A stretch of DNA of 37,343 nucleotides from CAYMRB01 sp964392615 (GCA_964392615.1 CAYMRB010000037.1:1-37343), one strand, 5' to 3'. Counted from the first letter of the stretch, positions 1 to 8,293 are shown. The notes: a model not told the origin generated them from the sequence alone. Numbers and translations: made by a program.

Positions 1-1
1 G

Positions 2-643
2 GGAGTCGTCGCTGCCTTCTTGCAGGGCGAGGAGAGTCCCGTTCTCTTCGGGCTCGGATCGGGCACGGCGATGACGACGATGGCGGCGTTGATCGCGTTG
101 ATCGGTGCGCTCATCTGCGGCGCCAACGCCAAGGTCTTCGCCGGCGTGATGGTCGTCGCGTTTCTGTGGACCGGCGGTTCGGGGCTGATCGGCCTGTTGG
201 GCGGGCAGCCGTTCAAGACGATGCAGGAGTACGGTGAGCGAGTCGAGATCTCGGTGCCGCGTCGCTGGCAGCGAGGCACGGAGCCCGATCAGCCGCAGTT
301 GGTCAGCTACAACCGCGGAATCGACGGCGTCGCAATCACGCGGCTCGATGCTGACCTCGTGTCCCGGTCATTGTCGGACTTCGAGGCCGTATGCCTCCGG
401 GCGCTTGACGGGATCGGGCGCGACTGGGAGATTTCGGCGCCTCGAGACGCGTCGATCGGCGGCTTGCCGGCGACCCGCCGCGATGTGGCCGGGGTCGTCG
501 GCGAGTTCCGGGTTCGAGGGTGTCAAGTCGTCGCTCGAAGTCGGGCCGCGTTCTACCAGCTACTCGTGTTTGTCTCCGAATCCCGCTGGGAATACATGGA
601 GGATGACGTCGAGCGCGTCGTGCGGTCGTTCCGCGAGTTGTGA
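2..643 (+). CDS. Membrane protein with C-terminal extracytoplasmic domain (5' end cut by window)
   Basis: The frame is open to the left edge, so the true start is probably outside the window; TTG at 20 and ATG at 71 are the only internal candidates. The first ~65 residues are hydrophobic and form two or three membrane helices (one around MTTMAALIALIGALICGA, a second around the following KVFAGVMVVAFLW). The remaining ~140 residues are soluble. They run from a segment like VEISVPRRWQRG to an end resembling YQLLVFVSESRWEY followed by a helix with DDVERVVRSF. That pattern of a short beta domain assessing damage-like 'SVP..W' and ending in a helix is reminiscent of PsbP/DcrB-like lipoprotein domains, but this is only a resemblance. 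No function can be assigned. It converges on the GH5-like gene with a 10-bp gap. Confidence 0.6.
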   Translation, partial: GVVAAFLQGEESPVLFGLGSGTAMTTMAALIALIGALICGANAKVFAGVMVVAFLWTGGSGLIGLLGGQPFKTMQEYGERVEISVPRRWQRGTEPDQPQLVSYNRGIDGVAITRLDADLVSRSLSDFEAVCLRALDGIGRDWEISAPRDASIGGLPATRRDVAGVVGEFRVRGCQVVARSRAAFYQLLVFVSESRWEYMEDDVERVVRSFREL

Positions 644-653
644 CGGCCGCCTG

Positions 654-1829
654 CTATCGCGCCAGGATCCTGGCGAACCGCTCGACCCAATCCGCCGTGA
701 TGTGCGCGCCGAGGTCGTCCTCGATGTCCCGCAGCTCGGTTGGCGTCTTGCCCCAGTAGAAGCTGACCCAGCCGTCGACGCGATCGCGGGACGTCTCGAT
801 GAACATCTCGAGCTCTTCGGCGCTGCAGCGCAGCGGAAACGTCTCCTCGACGACGAGGGGCTTGCCGACGTCGTAGACGCTCAGCGCTCGCAGCGCTTTG
901 TCGACCTCGTCCTTCTCGGGATAGAAGTGCACGGCGACGAAGTCGAGTTTCGCGCCGACCTCGGCCGAGTGGAAGAGCGGCTTCGCGTTCGGCCAGACCG
1001 TGGCCCACGGAATGACGCCGACCGTGATCATGTGGTCGCGGTCGTGCTCGCGAATCGCCGCGACGAGGCGTTCGACCCACGCGCGGGCGACCTCGTCGCG
1101 CGGGCGACCGGCGAGGTCGAGCGTGATGCGCTGGACGAAGTGCTTGCCCGCGAACTCGCCGGCGAGCCATTCCTGTGCCGGCTCTTTGCCCGGAAGGATC
1201 GGCTCGTTCATCAGGTCGTAGCAGAAGATCGCCGAGCTGCCCGTGCAGACTCGCGCGACGCCGCCCCAGAACAGCGCCTGCGCCTTCCAGCGCGCGGCCT
1301 CGTCGAGCGCATCGTACCACGGCGGGACGTCGCGCTTGTGGTAGCAGCCGAGACCGGTGACGTCGAGGTAGAGGCCGGTCGACTCCGCCAACGCGACCAG
1401 CTGTGCCAATCGCTCGAGGGCGTTGTCGTGCAGCCGGCCCGGCGCGGCGAGGAAGCGGGCCACCTGCAGGTGGATGCGGACGACATTCGCGCCGAGGGCC
1501 TTCATTTCGGCGAAGTCCTCGACGACCGTCGGCCACTCGGCCTGCCAGTAGTCGTCGAGCAGACGTCCCGCGTGGTCGTGGTCGTAGTTGAAACCCCACG
1601 CGACGAAGCGTTCGCCGGTATCGGTGCGTACGAAGCCGTCGCCGTCCGGCGCGACGCGGATCGGAGGGAGCTCCGCACTGGCCGAGGCGCCGGAGACGTC
1701 TCTCGGCGTGGTCGTCCGACAGGACGAGAAGGTGACGAGGCCGACCGTGAACGCTGCGGCCGCGACAAACGTCGCGGCCGCGCGATTCGTCGGTATCGTG
1801 TTGCGGCCGAGCAATGGGCTGTTAGGCAT
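654..1829 (-). CDS. Glycoside hydrolase family 5-like lipoprotein
   Basis: 391 residues. The N-terminus has a signal segment ending in the lipobox-like FSSC, which would place lipidated Cys at residue 37, so the protein is probably anchored outside the cytoplasmic membrane. The rest reads as a TIM-barrel hydrolase of the GH5/cellulase superfamily (clan A): a GANVVRIHL strand near 113-121, the acid/base motif YDLMNEP with Glu209, and a late strand PLVVEETFP with the putative nucleophile Glu at 328/329. Clan A enzymes cleave beta-linked polysaccharides with retention; the substrate cannot be read from sequence. It lies 73 bp downstream of the dehydrogenase on the same strand, separated only by a palindromic repeat half-element. 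Its ATG appears to be the last bases of that repeat, and no strong Shine-Dalgarno precedes it, so a downstream TTG start is possible. Confidence 0.75.
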   Translation of the reverse strand: MPNSPLLGRNTIPTNRAAATFVAAAAFTVGLVTFSSCRTTTPRDVSGASASAELPPIRVAPDGDGFVRTDTGERFVAWGFNYDHDHAGRLLDDYWQAEWPTVVEDFAEMKALGANVVRIHLQVARFLAAPGRLHDNALERLAQLVALAESTGLYLDVTGLGCYHKRDVPPWYDALDEAARWKAQALFWGGVARVCTGSSAIFCYDLMNEPILPGKEPAQEWLAGEFAGKHFVQRITLDLAGRPRDEVARAWVERLVAAIREHDRDHMITVGVIPWATVWPNAKPLFHSAEVGAKLDFVAVHFYPEKDEVDKALRALSVYDVGKPLVVEETFPLRCSAEELEMFIETSRDRVDGWVSFYWGKTPTELRDIEDDLGAHITADWVERFARILAR

Positions 1830-1902
1830 TTTCGAGCTCTGACAACGAAGAGCCTGGGCGAAATGGCCGCCATCGCGCCGGATAGCCTTTTGCGTCGGGC
1901 TG
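1830..1902 (-). repeat. Palindromic repeat family, copy A (half element)
   Basis: Read on the minus strand this begins CAGCCCGACGCAAAAGG at the base immediately after the TGA stop of the dehydrogenase gene. It continues through a core (CCGGCGCGATGGCGGCCATT and the bases after it) that matches the left arm of copy B at 22974 almost base for base as far as GTTGTCAGA. It ends where B continues into its central loop. The right arm is missing. The AATG at its end corresponds to AATG in copy B and is used here as the apparent start codon of the GH5-like gene. Confidence 0.85.
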
Positions 1903-3264
1903 TCAGCTGAGGCCGGGGATCTCCCAGCCCTTGCGGTAGTGGCGGTGCGTGTACTCGTTCGCTTCCGAGAAGTTCGTCACCTTGAGGTTCTTCGCGTCCC
2001 ACGCGAGCTTCTGCGTCGGGAAGCGCTTGGCGAGGTTGCCGAGCAGCACCGTCTCCGTGAACGGCACGGCGTACTCGAAGTTCGCGCTCGTCTTCCCCTC
2101 GCCGCGGCACGCGTCGATGAACGAGAACCAGTGGTTCACCGAGCCGGGGTCCGGGATCTCGTAGCCCTTGAAGTTCTCTTCGGGCAGCAGCAGCGGCGTC
2201 GACCAGTGGGGCTGCAGCAGCACGCCCTTTTCGCCGATGAAGATCGAGCCCTGGCTCGGCAGCTTCTTGCCCTCGGGCAGGCGCGCGAGCTCGGCCGGCG
2301 GGTGGTGGCCCTTGCGGAATCCGCCGTCGTACCACGTCATCTTGATCGGGCCGGCCGAGTAGGGCGTCTTGGGGAACTCGAAGTGCACCTTGCCCGCGCT
2401 CGGCCACGTCTCCTTGACGGGCGGGTCGCACTCGGCGCGCACGCTCGTCGGCGTCCCGAGGTCGAGGCTCTTGACGACCGGGTCGAACAGATGGCAGCCC
2501 ATGTCGCCGAGGTTTCCCGTGCCGAAGTCCATCCAGCTCCACCACTTCTTCGGGTGGTATGCGCCGGGGCCCCAGGGGCGTTCGGGCGCGACGCCGACCC
2601 AGAGATCCCAGTGCAAGTGGGCCGGCGGCTCGGTAGGCGTCGGTCGTCCGCCGTTACGCCAATTGCGGTCGGCCCACGTGTGGACCTCCTTGATCTTGCC
2701 GACCGCGCCCGCGCGGATGAGCTCGACGCAGGTGCGATAGGCGACGTGCGAGTGGATCTGGATGCCCATCTGCGTCACGACGCCCGCCTTCTTCGCCGCG
2801 ATGCCGATCTTGCGCGCTTCGTCGATCTCGTGCGTCAGCGGCTTCTGGCAGTAGACGTGCTTGCCGTGATTCAGCGCGGTCATCGTGATCGGCGCGTGCA
2901 TGTGATCCGGGACGGTCACGTGGCACGAGTCGATGTTGTCATGCTCCTTCTCGAACATGACGCGGAAGTCGTTGTAGCGGCGGGCGCCCTCATACTTCTT
3001 CGCGGCCTTGTCCAGGTGGCGATCGTCGATATCGCACAGCGCGACGACCTCGAAGTGCGGGCTGCGGGCGAGCTGGCCGAGGTCGTGGCCGCCCATGCCC
3101 TGCACGCCGACCGCGGCGTGGCGCACCTTGCCGTTGACGGAATAGCCGCGCACGAGGTTCGGGGCGATGAAGGAGACGGTGGCGGCGGCTGCCGCCGTGT
3201 GCAGGAATGCCCGGCGCGTGGTGGCGGGCGGGGAACTCGGATTCTTCTGACTTCGCTGGCTCAT
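1903..3264 (-). CDS. Tat-exported Gfo/Idh/MocA family oxidoreductase
   Basis: 453 residues from the ATG at 3264, chosen over an upstream in-frame ATG because GGAG lies 6 bases before it. Residues 16-40 form a Tat signal (TTRRAFLHTAAAAATVSFIA), as in many planctomycete members of this family. The NAD(P)-binding Rossmann fold follows, with AVGVQGMGGHDLG at ~51-63 and the acidic end of beta-2 at CDIDD. The family's EKP motif appears as CQKPL (Lys141), a Glu-to-Gln change. The C-terminal domain carries GNLGDMGCHLFDPV, the usual family signature. These enzymes oxidise or reduce sugars, inositols or related glycosides with a tightly bound nicotinamide cofactor, and Tat export fits export of a folded cofactor-loaded protein. 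It is the first gene of a probable two-gene unit with the GH5-like lipoprotein. Confidence 0.9.
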   Translation of the reverse strand: MSQRSQKNPSSPPATTRRAFLHTAAAAATVSFIAPNLVRGYSVNGKVRHAAVGVQGMGGHDLGQLARSPHFEVVALCDIDDRHLDKAAKKYEGARRYNDFRVMFEKEHDNIDSCHVTVPDHMHAPITMTALNHGKHVYCQKPLTHEIDEARKIGIAAKKAGVVTQMGIQIHSHVAYRTCVELIRAGAVGKIKEVHTWADRNWRNGGRPTPTEPPAHLHWDLWVGVAPERPWGPGAYHPKKWWSWMDFGTGNLGDMGCHLFDPVVKSLDLGTPTSVRAECDPPVKETWPSAGKVHFEFPKTPYSAGPIKMTWYDGGFRKGHHPPAELARLPEGKKLPSQGSIFIGEKGVLLQPHWSTPLLLPEENFKGYEIPDPGSVNHWFSFIDACRGEGKTSANFEYAVPFTETVLLGNLAKRFPTQKLAWDAKNLKVTNFSEANEYTHRHYRKGWEIPGLS

Positions 3265-3692
3265 CGTGCGCTCCGAAATTCGTCGTCTTGTCAATCTCGA
3301 CGTCCAAGCCTCTCAGAGTACCGCCTGGCGGGCTCCGAGCCAACGATCAGACGCCGGCACGGGGGCGCTGTTCGGGGGCTTTTTCGGGATTCTTGTCACA
3401 CGTCGCCGCCGAGTGCTTCTGAAGGGATGTCCGCAGCATGATTCCTCTTCTCCTCCTGGTGGGTTTGGGGGCCTCTCCCTGCTCCAGTCGATCCCATCCC
3501 AGACGTTGGCGGGTGCCTTCGGGTGCCCGTCAATTTTTTCGATCGTGCGACGGCCCGGAGCCCCTCCGGGCATGCCTCCGGAGCCGGCTCGAGATGGTGC
3601 GACAGCGCAGAAATCGTTTCCTTCTCGCCAGCGCGCGTCCCAGAATAGCCCCCTCGGGCGTGTGTCGCGCCCGGCGACCACCGGACCCGGCG
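3265..3692. other. 428-bp divergent intergenic region
   Basis: This lies between the divergently oriented dehydrogenase and ECF sigma factor genes. Short open frames exist in it but none has a credible ribosome site or protein character. It contains a well-formed plus-strand intrinsic terminator at 3510-3539, about 150 bases before the sigma-factor start. No clear -35/-10 pair was recognised. Confidence 0.6.
3510..3539 (+). terminator. Intrinsic terminator in the sigma-factor leader
   Basis: The stem is CGGGTGCC (3510-3517) against GGTGCCCG (3522-3529), which pair over 8 positions if two G-U pairs are allowed. They are closed by a UUCG tetraloop (3518-3521) and followed by TCAA and six T's (3534-3539). 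All parts of a Rho-independent terminator are present on the plus strand. No plus-strand gene lies upstream, so it would end either a small RNA or the leader of the sigma-factor transcript. Confidence 0.65.
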
Positions 3693-4262
3693 ATGGAGCA
3701 TCTCAATCCCAGAGCCACCGTCGACCTCGTCGTCGACGCGAAACAGCAGCGCCCGGAGGCCTGGCAGGAGCTGTTCGAGCGCTGTCAGGGCGAGATGGTG
3801 CGCTTCTGTCGCCGTTTCATGGGCGCACGGGATCCGCTGCGGCGGCTGTACCACTCGCAGGACATCGTCAACGAGGCGTTCGCGACCGCGATCCGCAAGA
3901 TCGACAGCCTCGAGAACGACGCGGCGTTCTACGCATGGGTCCGGACGATCATCCGGCACAAGATCGCGGTCAAGCGGCGCGATCAGCTGCGCGAGCAGCC
4001 GAGCCCGGAGATCGACGAGCAGACGACCGAGGACGATTACCACCGCGAGCTGACGACCTGCGAGCAATCGCTGAAGGTCATCGAGACGATCATCGCGCTC
4101 TTTCCCGACTACCCGCAGCCGATGGCCGTCTTCGCGATGGTGCACCTCGAGGATGATTTCACGCCGGAGCGCCTCGCCGAGATGATGGACGTCTCGAAGC
4201 GCACGGTGTACCGACGGCTCGAAGAGGCGACGCAGCTCCTGCGCGACCGCATGGGGGACTGA
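3693..4262 (+). CDS. ECF-type RNA polymerase sigma factor
   Basis: 189 residues from ATG 3693; the open frame runs on upstream to 3438, but that stretch has no protein-like character and overlaps the terminator, so the shorter start is preferred. Region 2 is visible around residues 50-90, with SQDIVNEAFATAIRKID followed by an AFYAWVRTIIRHKI helix like sigma region 2.4. Region 4 is the C-terminal helix-turn-helix ERLAEMMDVSKRTVYRRLEE near 163-182. There is no region 1.1 or 3, as expected for the ECF group. The protein would direct RNA polymerase to a dedicated promoter set. No anti-sigma factor gene is adjacent, which is common for planctomycete ECF factors. It converges on the ABC ATPase gene with an 8-bp gap. 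Confidence 0.88.
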   Translation: MEHLNPRATVDLVVDAKQQRPEAWQELFERCQGEMVRFCRRFMGARDPLRRLYHSQDIVNEAFATAIRKIDSLENDAAFYAWVRTIIRHKIAVKRRDQLREQPSPEIDEQTTEDDYHRELTTCEQSLKVIETIIALFPDYPQPMAVFAMVHLEDDFTPERLAEMMDVSKRTVYRRLEEATQLLRDRMGD

Positions 4263-4270
4263 CGGCGAGG

Positions 4271-5215
4271 CTATCTCTTCGACGGTCCCGTCACGCGCAG
4301 GAAGTGTTCCTCGAGGCTCGTGCCCTGACTGACCTCGCGTGGCGTGATCTCGAGTTCGAGGAGGAGCGCGAGGACCGCGCGGACCATCGCGTCGGGGTCG
4401 CTGCTCTCGCCGGTGAGGTCGAGGTTCACCTTGTAGCGCTGCGGTCCGAGGATCTCGATCGCGCGGACGCCGGGGATGGCCTTGAGGCGGTGGCCTTCCG
4501 ACTCGTCGAGCTCGCGGGACAGCGTCAATTCGACCGATTGTCCGGAGCTGGTGATCTCGCCGACCGGCGCGCACGTGACGATCTTGCCGTGGTCGAGAAT
4601 CGCGACATGGCTGCAGAGGTCTTGGACCTCGGCCAGATTGTGCGAGCTCAGAATGACGGTCGACTCGCCGCGCAGGTCGCGAATCAGGTCGCGGACCTGG
4701 CGCGCGCTGTGCGGGTCGAGCCCGCCCGTCGGCTCGTCGAGGATGATGAGCTCCGGGTCGCCGAGCAGCGCCTGCGCGATCCCGAGGCGGCGATACATGC
4801 CGTGCGAGAGCGTGTGGGCGCCGGAATCGGCGACGTTCTCGAGACCGACTGCAGCGAGCTTCTCGCGCACCTCGGCCTCCGCCTCCCGACGGTCCTTCCC
4901 CGCCAGACGCATCAGGAAGACCATCTGGTCGAGGATCGGCACGCTGTTCTGAAACAGCGCGTCCTGAGGCAGGATCGACAGGCGTCCGCGCAGGCTGTCG
5001 ATGTCGTCGACCGGAACGCCGAGCGCGCGGGCATGGCCCGCTGTCGGGCGCAGGAAGTTCGCGACGATCGAGAACAGGGTCGTTTTGCCGGCCCCGTTGG
5101 GGCCGAGCAGACCGAACACGGTTCCGGCCGGGACGTCAAACGACGCGTCGTCGAGCGCGCGCACCTCGTCGAAGTGCTTCGAAAGCCCGCAGATCTCGAG
5201 GGCGAGTTCGGACAT
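4271..5215 (-). CDS. ABC transporter ATP-binding protein (ABC-2 exporter type)
   Basis: 314 residues. One nucleotide-binding domain has Walker A GPNGAGKTT (38-46), Q-loop Gln84, a signature motif LSHGMYRR (136-143, degenerate relative to LSGGQ), Walker B LIILDEPTGGLDP (156-168) and switch His192. A C-terminal extension of ~90 residues follows, as in many CcmA/NatA-type exporter ATPases. It would energise export through the membrane subunit encoded just upstream. The gene starts 7 bp after the permease stop, so the two are almost certainly co-transcribed. The substrate is unknown. The SHG in place of SGG in the signature is seen in some exporter ATPases and does not by itself imply loss of activity. 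Confidence 0.93.
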   Translation of the reverse strand: MSELALEICGLSKHFDEVRALDDASFDVPAGTVFGLLGPNGAGKTTLFSIVANFLRPTAGHARALGVPVDDIDSLRGRLSILPQDALFQNSVPILDQMVFLMRLAGKDRREAEAEVREKLAAVGLENVADSGAHTLSHGMYRRLGIAQALLGDPELIILDEPTGGLDPHSARQVRDLIRDLRGESTVILSSHNLAEVQDLCSHVAILDHGKIVTCAPVGEITSSGQSVELTLSRELDESEGHRLKAIPGVRAIEILGPQRYKVNLDLTGESSDPDAMVRAVLALLLELEITPREVSQGTSLEEHFLRVTGPSKR

Positions 5216-5222
5216 GGGCGCG

Positions 5223-6170
5223 TCAGAGGTCCCGTCGGTTGAAGAAGTAGTTGCCGAGGAAGAGGAAGAGGACCGTGTAGACGAGGCAGATGGCGCCAGC
5301 GCCGAGGCGGTATGCGGCTTCGGGGGCCATCAGGTGCGTCTGCACGCCCCACGGCAGGAGCCACTCGAGGTACTCGATCTTCGACCACGCGCTCTTGCCG
5401 AACATCGCGATGAGCTTGACGCCGGAGATGACCATCACGCAGGAGATCAACGACCCGAAGAGCGAGTCGATGGTGCCGGAGATCCATGCGCACATCGCGA
5501 TGTACGGTACGCTAGCCACCGCCAGTGCGAAGTAGCACCAGGCGGCCCACTCCAGGCAGGGACCGAGCTCGTATCCCGGTACGTTCGACCCGATGTAGAG
5601 CGCGACGGTCGCGCTCAAGATGAAGGTCGAGATCCACGTGTACACGACGGTGCCCGCGAAGCGGCCCAGGAAGAGGCTGGACCGCGACGTTCGGAACAGC
5701 TGGAAGCGCAAGCCCTTCGACGCGACGTCGCTCGAGAACTGGTTGAACGACGACGTGCAGGAGAGAACCGGCACGAACAGGAGGAGCAGCAGGAAGAGCT
5801 GCGAAATCAGGGCGGGGCGCTCGTCGACGAGGTAGTCTCGCCACGCATTTTGTCGCGCCCGACGGGCCGGGTCCTTGTCGGCCTGGCCCGGATCTCCCAG
5901 GCCGAGGGAGAAACCGCCGCCTATGAGTGCACCTACCGCGCCGCGGTTGACGTCCTCGTAGAAGCGGACAGCGTCCTCCTTCGAGTTGGCGGCTCCGGTG
6001 AGCTCGAACATCGTGATCGGCTGCAGCAGGAGGTCCGTCAGGATGAGACCGAAGGCCATCATGACGACGAACCCGACCAGTGCCGTGCCGCTGCGGATCG
6101 CGAATCGGACCGTAGCCGCGGCGATGAGCCGGACATGCCCCGGGTCGATTTGCCTCAGGCTCGACGTCAT
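5223..6170 (-). CDS. ABC-2 type transporter permease
   Basis: 315 residues from ATG 6170. The open frame extends upstream but overlaps the preceding gene, and the ATG shares an ATGA with that gene's stop, a typical translational-coupling overlap. Six hydrophobic segments can be seen, at about 30-50, 120-140, 170-192, 200-225, 230-255 and 285-308. Between the second and third lies SSDVASKGLRFQLFRTSR, which matches the ABC-2 permease pattern in which a coupling helix precedes the re-entry into the membrane. A large loop separates helices 1 and 2. The protein is the membrane partner of the ATPase encoded next. Confidence 0.85.
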   Translation of the reverse strand: MTSSLRQIDPGHVRLIAAATVRFAIRSGTALVGFVVMMAFGLILTDLLLQPITMFELTGAANSKEDAVRFYEDVNRGAVGALIGGGFSLGLGDPGQADKDPARRARQNAWRDYLVDERPALISQLFLLLLLFVPVLSCTSSFNQFSSDVASKGLRFQLFRTSRSSLFLGRFAGTVVYTWISTFILSATVALYIGSNVPGYELGPCLEWAAWCYFALAVASVPYIAMCAWISGTIDSLFGSLISCVMVISGVKLIAMFGKSAWSKIEYLEWLLPWGVQTHLMAPEAAYRLGAGAICLVYTVLFLFLGNYFFNRRDL

Positions 6171-6631
6171 CGGCTCAGGTCTCTCCGGAAGGCCGTGGTG
6201 ATCGTCAGCAGCGTCAGGATCGGATAGTAGTAGCTCAGCAGAATGTAGGGCGTGAGCCCGCCGCCGAGAGCTGGCGGGAAGGAGTTCATTCGAAACGCGG
6301 CGCTCACGATGCCGAGCGCGCAGTACGTGCAGCCGACCCACAAGCCCCAGAGACGCTTCAGCCTCAGATAGCCGATCCCCGACACGACGAGCGTCAGGGC
6401 ACAGGCGATGAGAAAGACGATGTCCACGATAGACAGCAGCGGATTCAACTCCCCCATCAGCCGCGCCTGCTCCGCTGCCGGTCCCTCGATCTTCGCCATG
6501 CCCTGCTCGAGCATGAGGCTCGCCGCGAGTTGCGAGAAGCGATGGAGAGCGTGAACGCAAGCCCAGCCGCCAGCGATGAAATTCAGCACCGCCAGCGCAG
6601 TCAATCCGCCCGGCCGCATCGTCTGGCTCAT
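6167..6631 (-). CDS. Small four-helix membrane protein, first gene of the ABC operon
   Basis: 154 residues with a strong ribosome site (GGAGAGG 5 bases before the ATG). Hydrophobic segments lie near 10-28, 66-86, 94-112 and 126-146, with a soluble loop of ~35 residues after the first. No known family is recognised with certainty; it resembles short uncharacterised planctomycete membrane proteins next to ABC-2 exporters. Its stop overlaps the permease start by four bases, so it probably contributes to, or regulates, the same exporter. Confidence 0.7.
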   Translation of the reverse strand: MSQTMRPGGLTALAVLNFIAGGWACVHALHRFSQLAASLMLEQGMAKIEGPAAEQARLMGELNPLLSIVDIVFLIACALTLVVSGIGYLRLKRLWGLWVGCTYCALGIVSAAFRMNSFPPALGGGLTPYILLSYYYPILTLLTITTAFRRDLSR

Positions 6632-6736
6632 GCACCTCTCCTCCGCGCTGCACCGCGATGTCGCGGCGCTTGCGGATATTCAAGAGGGGCGAGCTGGCAG
6701 TGTCAACCTCGCAACGGGCTCACGAGCGTCGCGTCC

Positions 6737-8095
6737 TCACTCCGCCTCGACGCGCCTCACCCGCCGGATGTTCCCGGCGTCGTGCTCCGTGATGATCACG
6801 TTGCCCGCCGGATCGACCGTCACGTTGCGGACCTCGCTGATCTTGAAGCCCGGCGTATCGAACCGCTCGCCGTCGCCGCCGTGGGCGCCCTCGGCTCCGT
6901 CGACGAAGAGGTGGGCGATGCCCTGCGTGTCGACGAACCACACCTGGCTCGACTCGTGCGTGCCGAGGAAGAAGCTGCCGTCCGGCCGGAAGAAGACGCC
7001 GCGGACCTCCTCGAGCCCGATTTCGGTGGCCGGGAATCCGCTGACGCCCCTGCTGCTCGTGCCGTTGCCGGCGATCGGCGACGGCACGCCCGCCTCGTCG
7101 ACGCGATAGACGCGGTGCGCGAAGCGATCGGTGACGACGAGGAATCCGTCCGGGTCGACGGTCAGGTTGCCGAGCGAAGCGTAGCCGGTCGAGAACGCCT
7201 CGACGCCCTCGTCGGGCGTCCAGCGCAGCACTCGATTGCCTGCCGCGACGTACGCGAGGTCTTCCGCATCGCTGACCCACAGACCTCGGCCCACCGGGAT
7301 GCCGTCCTCGACGACGAACAGCGTCGAGATCGTACCGTCCGGCGTCACCTTGCGGATCTTACCGTTCAGCATGTCGAGGATGAAGACGGCTCCATCGGCG
7401 GCGCGAACCCACAGGCCGTTCGGACTGTTGAGAGCGGTCTCGGTCGCCGGCGCCGGGTCATCGCCGCCGTTCCCGGCCACGTTGATGCCGGCCCAGGTCG
7501 TGATGATGCCCTCCGGCGACACCTTGCGGATCGCGTGGGACTCCTTGTCGGCGATGTAGTAATTGCCCGCGACGTCGCCCATGCAATTGTGCGGGCGCGA
7601 CAGCTCAGCCTCGGTCGCCGGGCCGCCCTCGAAATCGTCGTCCCAGTAGTTGCCGTTCTCGCGAAACCGCCCGGAGCCGGCGATGGTCTCGATGATGCCG
7701 TAGGACGCGACGAGCTCGGCGAACTCGTCGGTCGGCTCCACGCACGTCGGCAGGTCGGGATAGTCCTCGCAATCGAGATCGTCGGGCGTCGGATCGGTCC
7801 CGCACTCGAGGAACGGCGGCGGCGGGGCCTCTGAACCGACGAAGAGGTAGTTCAGCAGATAGATCGCATCGGAGATGTCGAGCGTGCCGCTGTCGTTCAC
7901 ATCGGCCGCCTTCGCGCACGGTGGGCGGGGGCCGCCGGTGAACAGGTGGCCGAGGAGGAACACGGGGTCCGTCAGGTTGTACTCGCCATCGGCGGTCACA
8001 TCGCCGCGATGAAAGCGCTCCTGGGCGAGGGCCGTGTGTTGACTGACCGTGCCGATCGCCAGGGCGATGGCGAGAATCGAGAGTGTTGCGCGCAT
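6737..8095 (-). CDS. Secreted protein with dockerin-like repeats and NHL beta-propeller
   Basis: 452 residues from ATG 8095, preceded by GGGAG at 8-base spacing; longer upstream frames are antisense to the kinase and rejected. Residues 1-25 form a signal peptide ending in ALA. Two dockerin-type calcium-loop repeats follow, GDVTADGEYNLTDPVFLLG (31-49) and ADVNDSGTLDISDAIYLLN (64-82), each with an LLxxLF helix. After a proline/acidic linker, residues ~130-450 contain repeated NHL-like blades. One example is AIRKVSPEG followed by ITTWAG, another GKIRKVTPDGTISTLF, and a third HRVYRVDEAGVPSPIAGNG. The blades are the six-bladed ligand- or carbohydrate-binding propeller type. Dockerin-like heads are common in planctomycete exported proteins, but no cohesin partner is visible here. 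The role is probably binding at the cell surface. Confidence 0.85.
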   Translation of the reverse strand: MRATLSILAIALAIGTVSQHTALAQERFHRGDVTADGEYNLTDPVFLLGHLFTGGPRPPCAKAADVNDSGTLDISDAIYLLNYLFVGSEAPPPPFLECGTDPTPDDLDCEDYPDLPTCVEPTDEFAELVASYGIIETIAGSGRFRENGNYWDDDFEGGPATEAELSRPHNCMGDVAGNYYIADKESHAIRKVSPEGIITTWAGINVAGNGGDDPAPATETALNSPNGLWVRAADGAVFILDMLNGKIRKVTPDGTISTLFVVEDGIPVGRGLWVSDAEDLAYVAAGNRVLRWTPDEGVEAFSTGYASLGNLTVDPDGFLVVTDRFAHRVYRVDEAGVPSPIAGNGTSSRGVSGFPATEIGLEEVRGVFFRPDGSFFLGTHESSQVWFVDTQGIAHLFVDGAEGAHGGDGERFDTPGFKISEVRNVTVDPAGNVIITEHDAGNIRRVRRVEAE

Positions 8096-8202
8096 ATCCG
8101 GTCTCCCGTTTGTCCTGTGAGCGAGCGTACGGGCGCCGATGGCGGCGATCCAAACGAAATTCCTTTCGGCCACTTTTCGGGTGAGGCCGGGGCCTCGGTG
8201 CC

Positions 8203-8250
8203 GGACGAAATGGCGCCATCGGGACAAATTCCCTCTTTCAACCGGACCTC
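8203..8250 (-). repeat. Palindromic repeat family, probable diverged copy D
   Basis: On the minus strand this reads GTCCGGTTGAAAGAGGG, then CCGATGGCGCCATTTCGTCC. It aligns over ~48 bases with the left arm of copies A-C (CCCGTTGAAAAAGG, then GCGATGGCGGCCATTTCGCCC) with roughly three quarters identity and small gaps. It lies between the divergent NHL and kinase genes, and would be in the kinase's upstream region. Without a statistical test this copy is less certain than A, B or C. Confidence 0.5.
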
Positions 8251-8293
8251 CGCTCGCGAGAATGGCAGCCAACCGTCCCAACAGGCCGCGACC

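Noticed and set aside
3438..3692. N-terminal extension of the ECF sigma factor
   Set aside because: It would be translated through a terminator hairpin and has no protein-like character; family members start near the chosen ATG.
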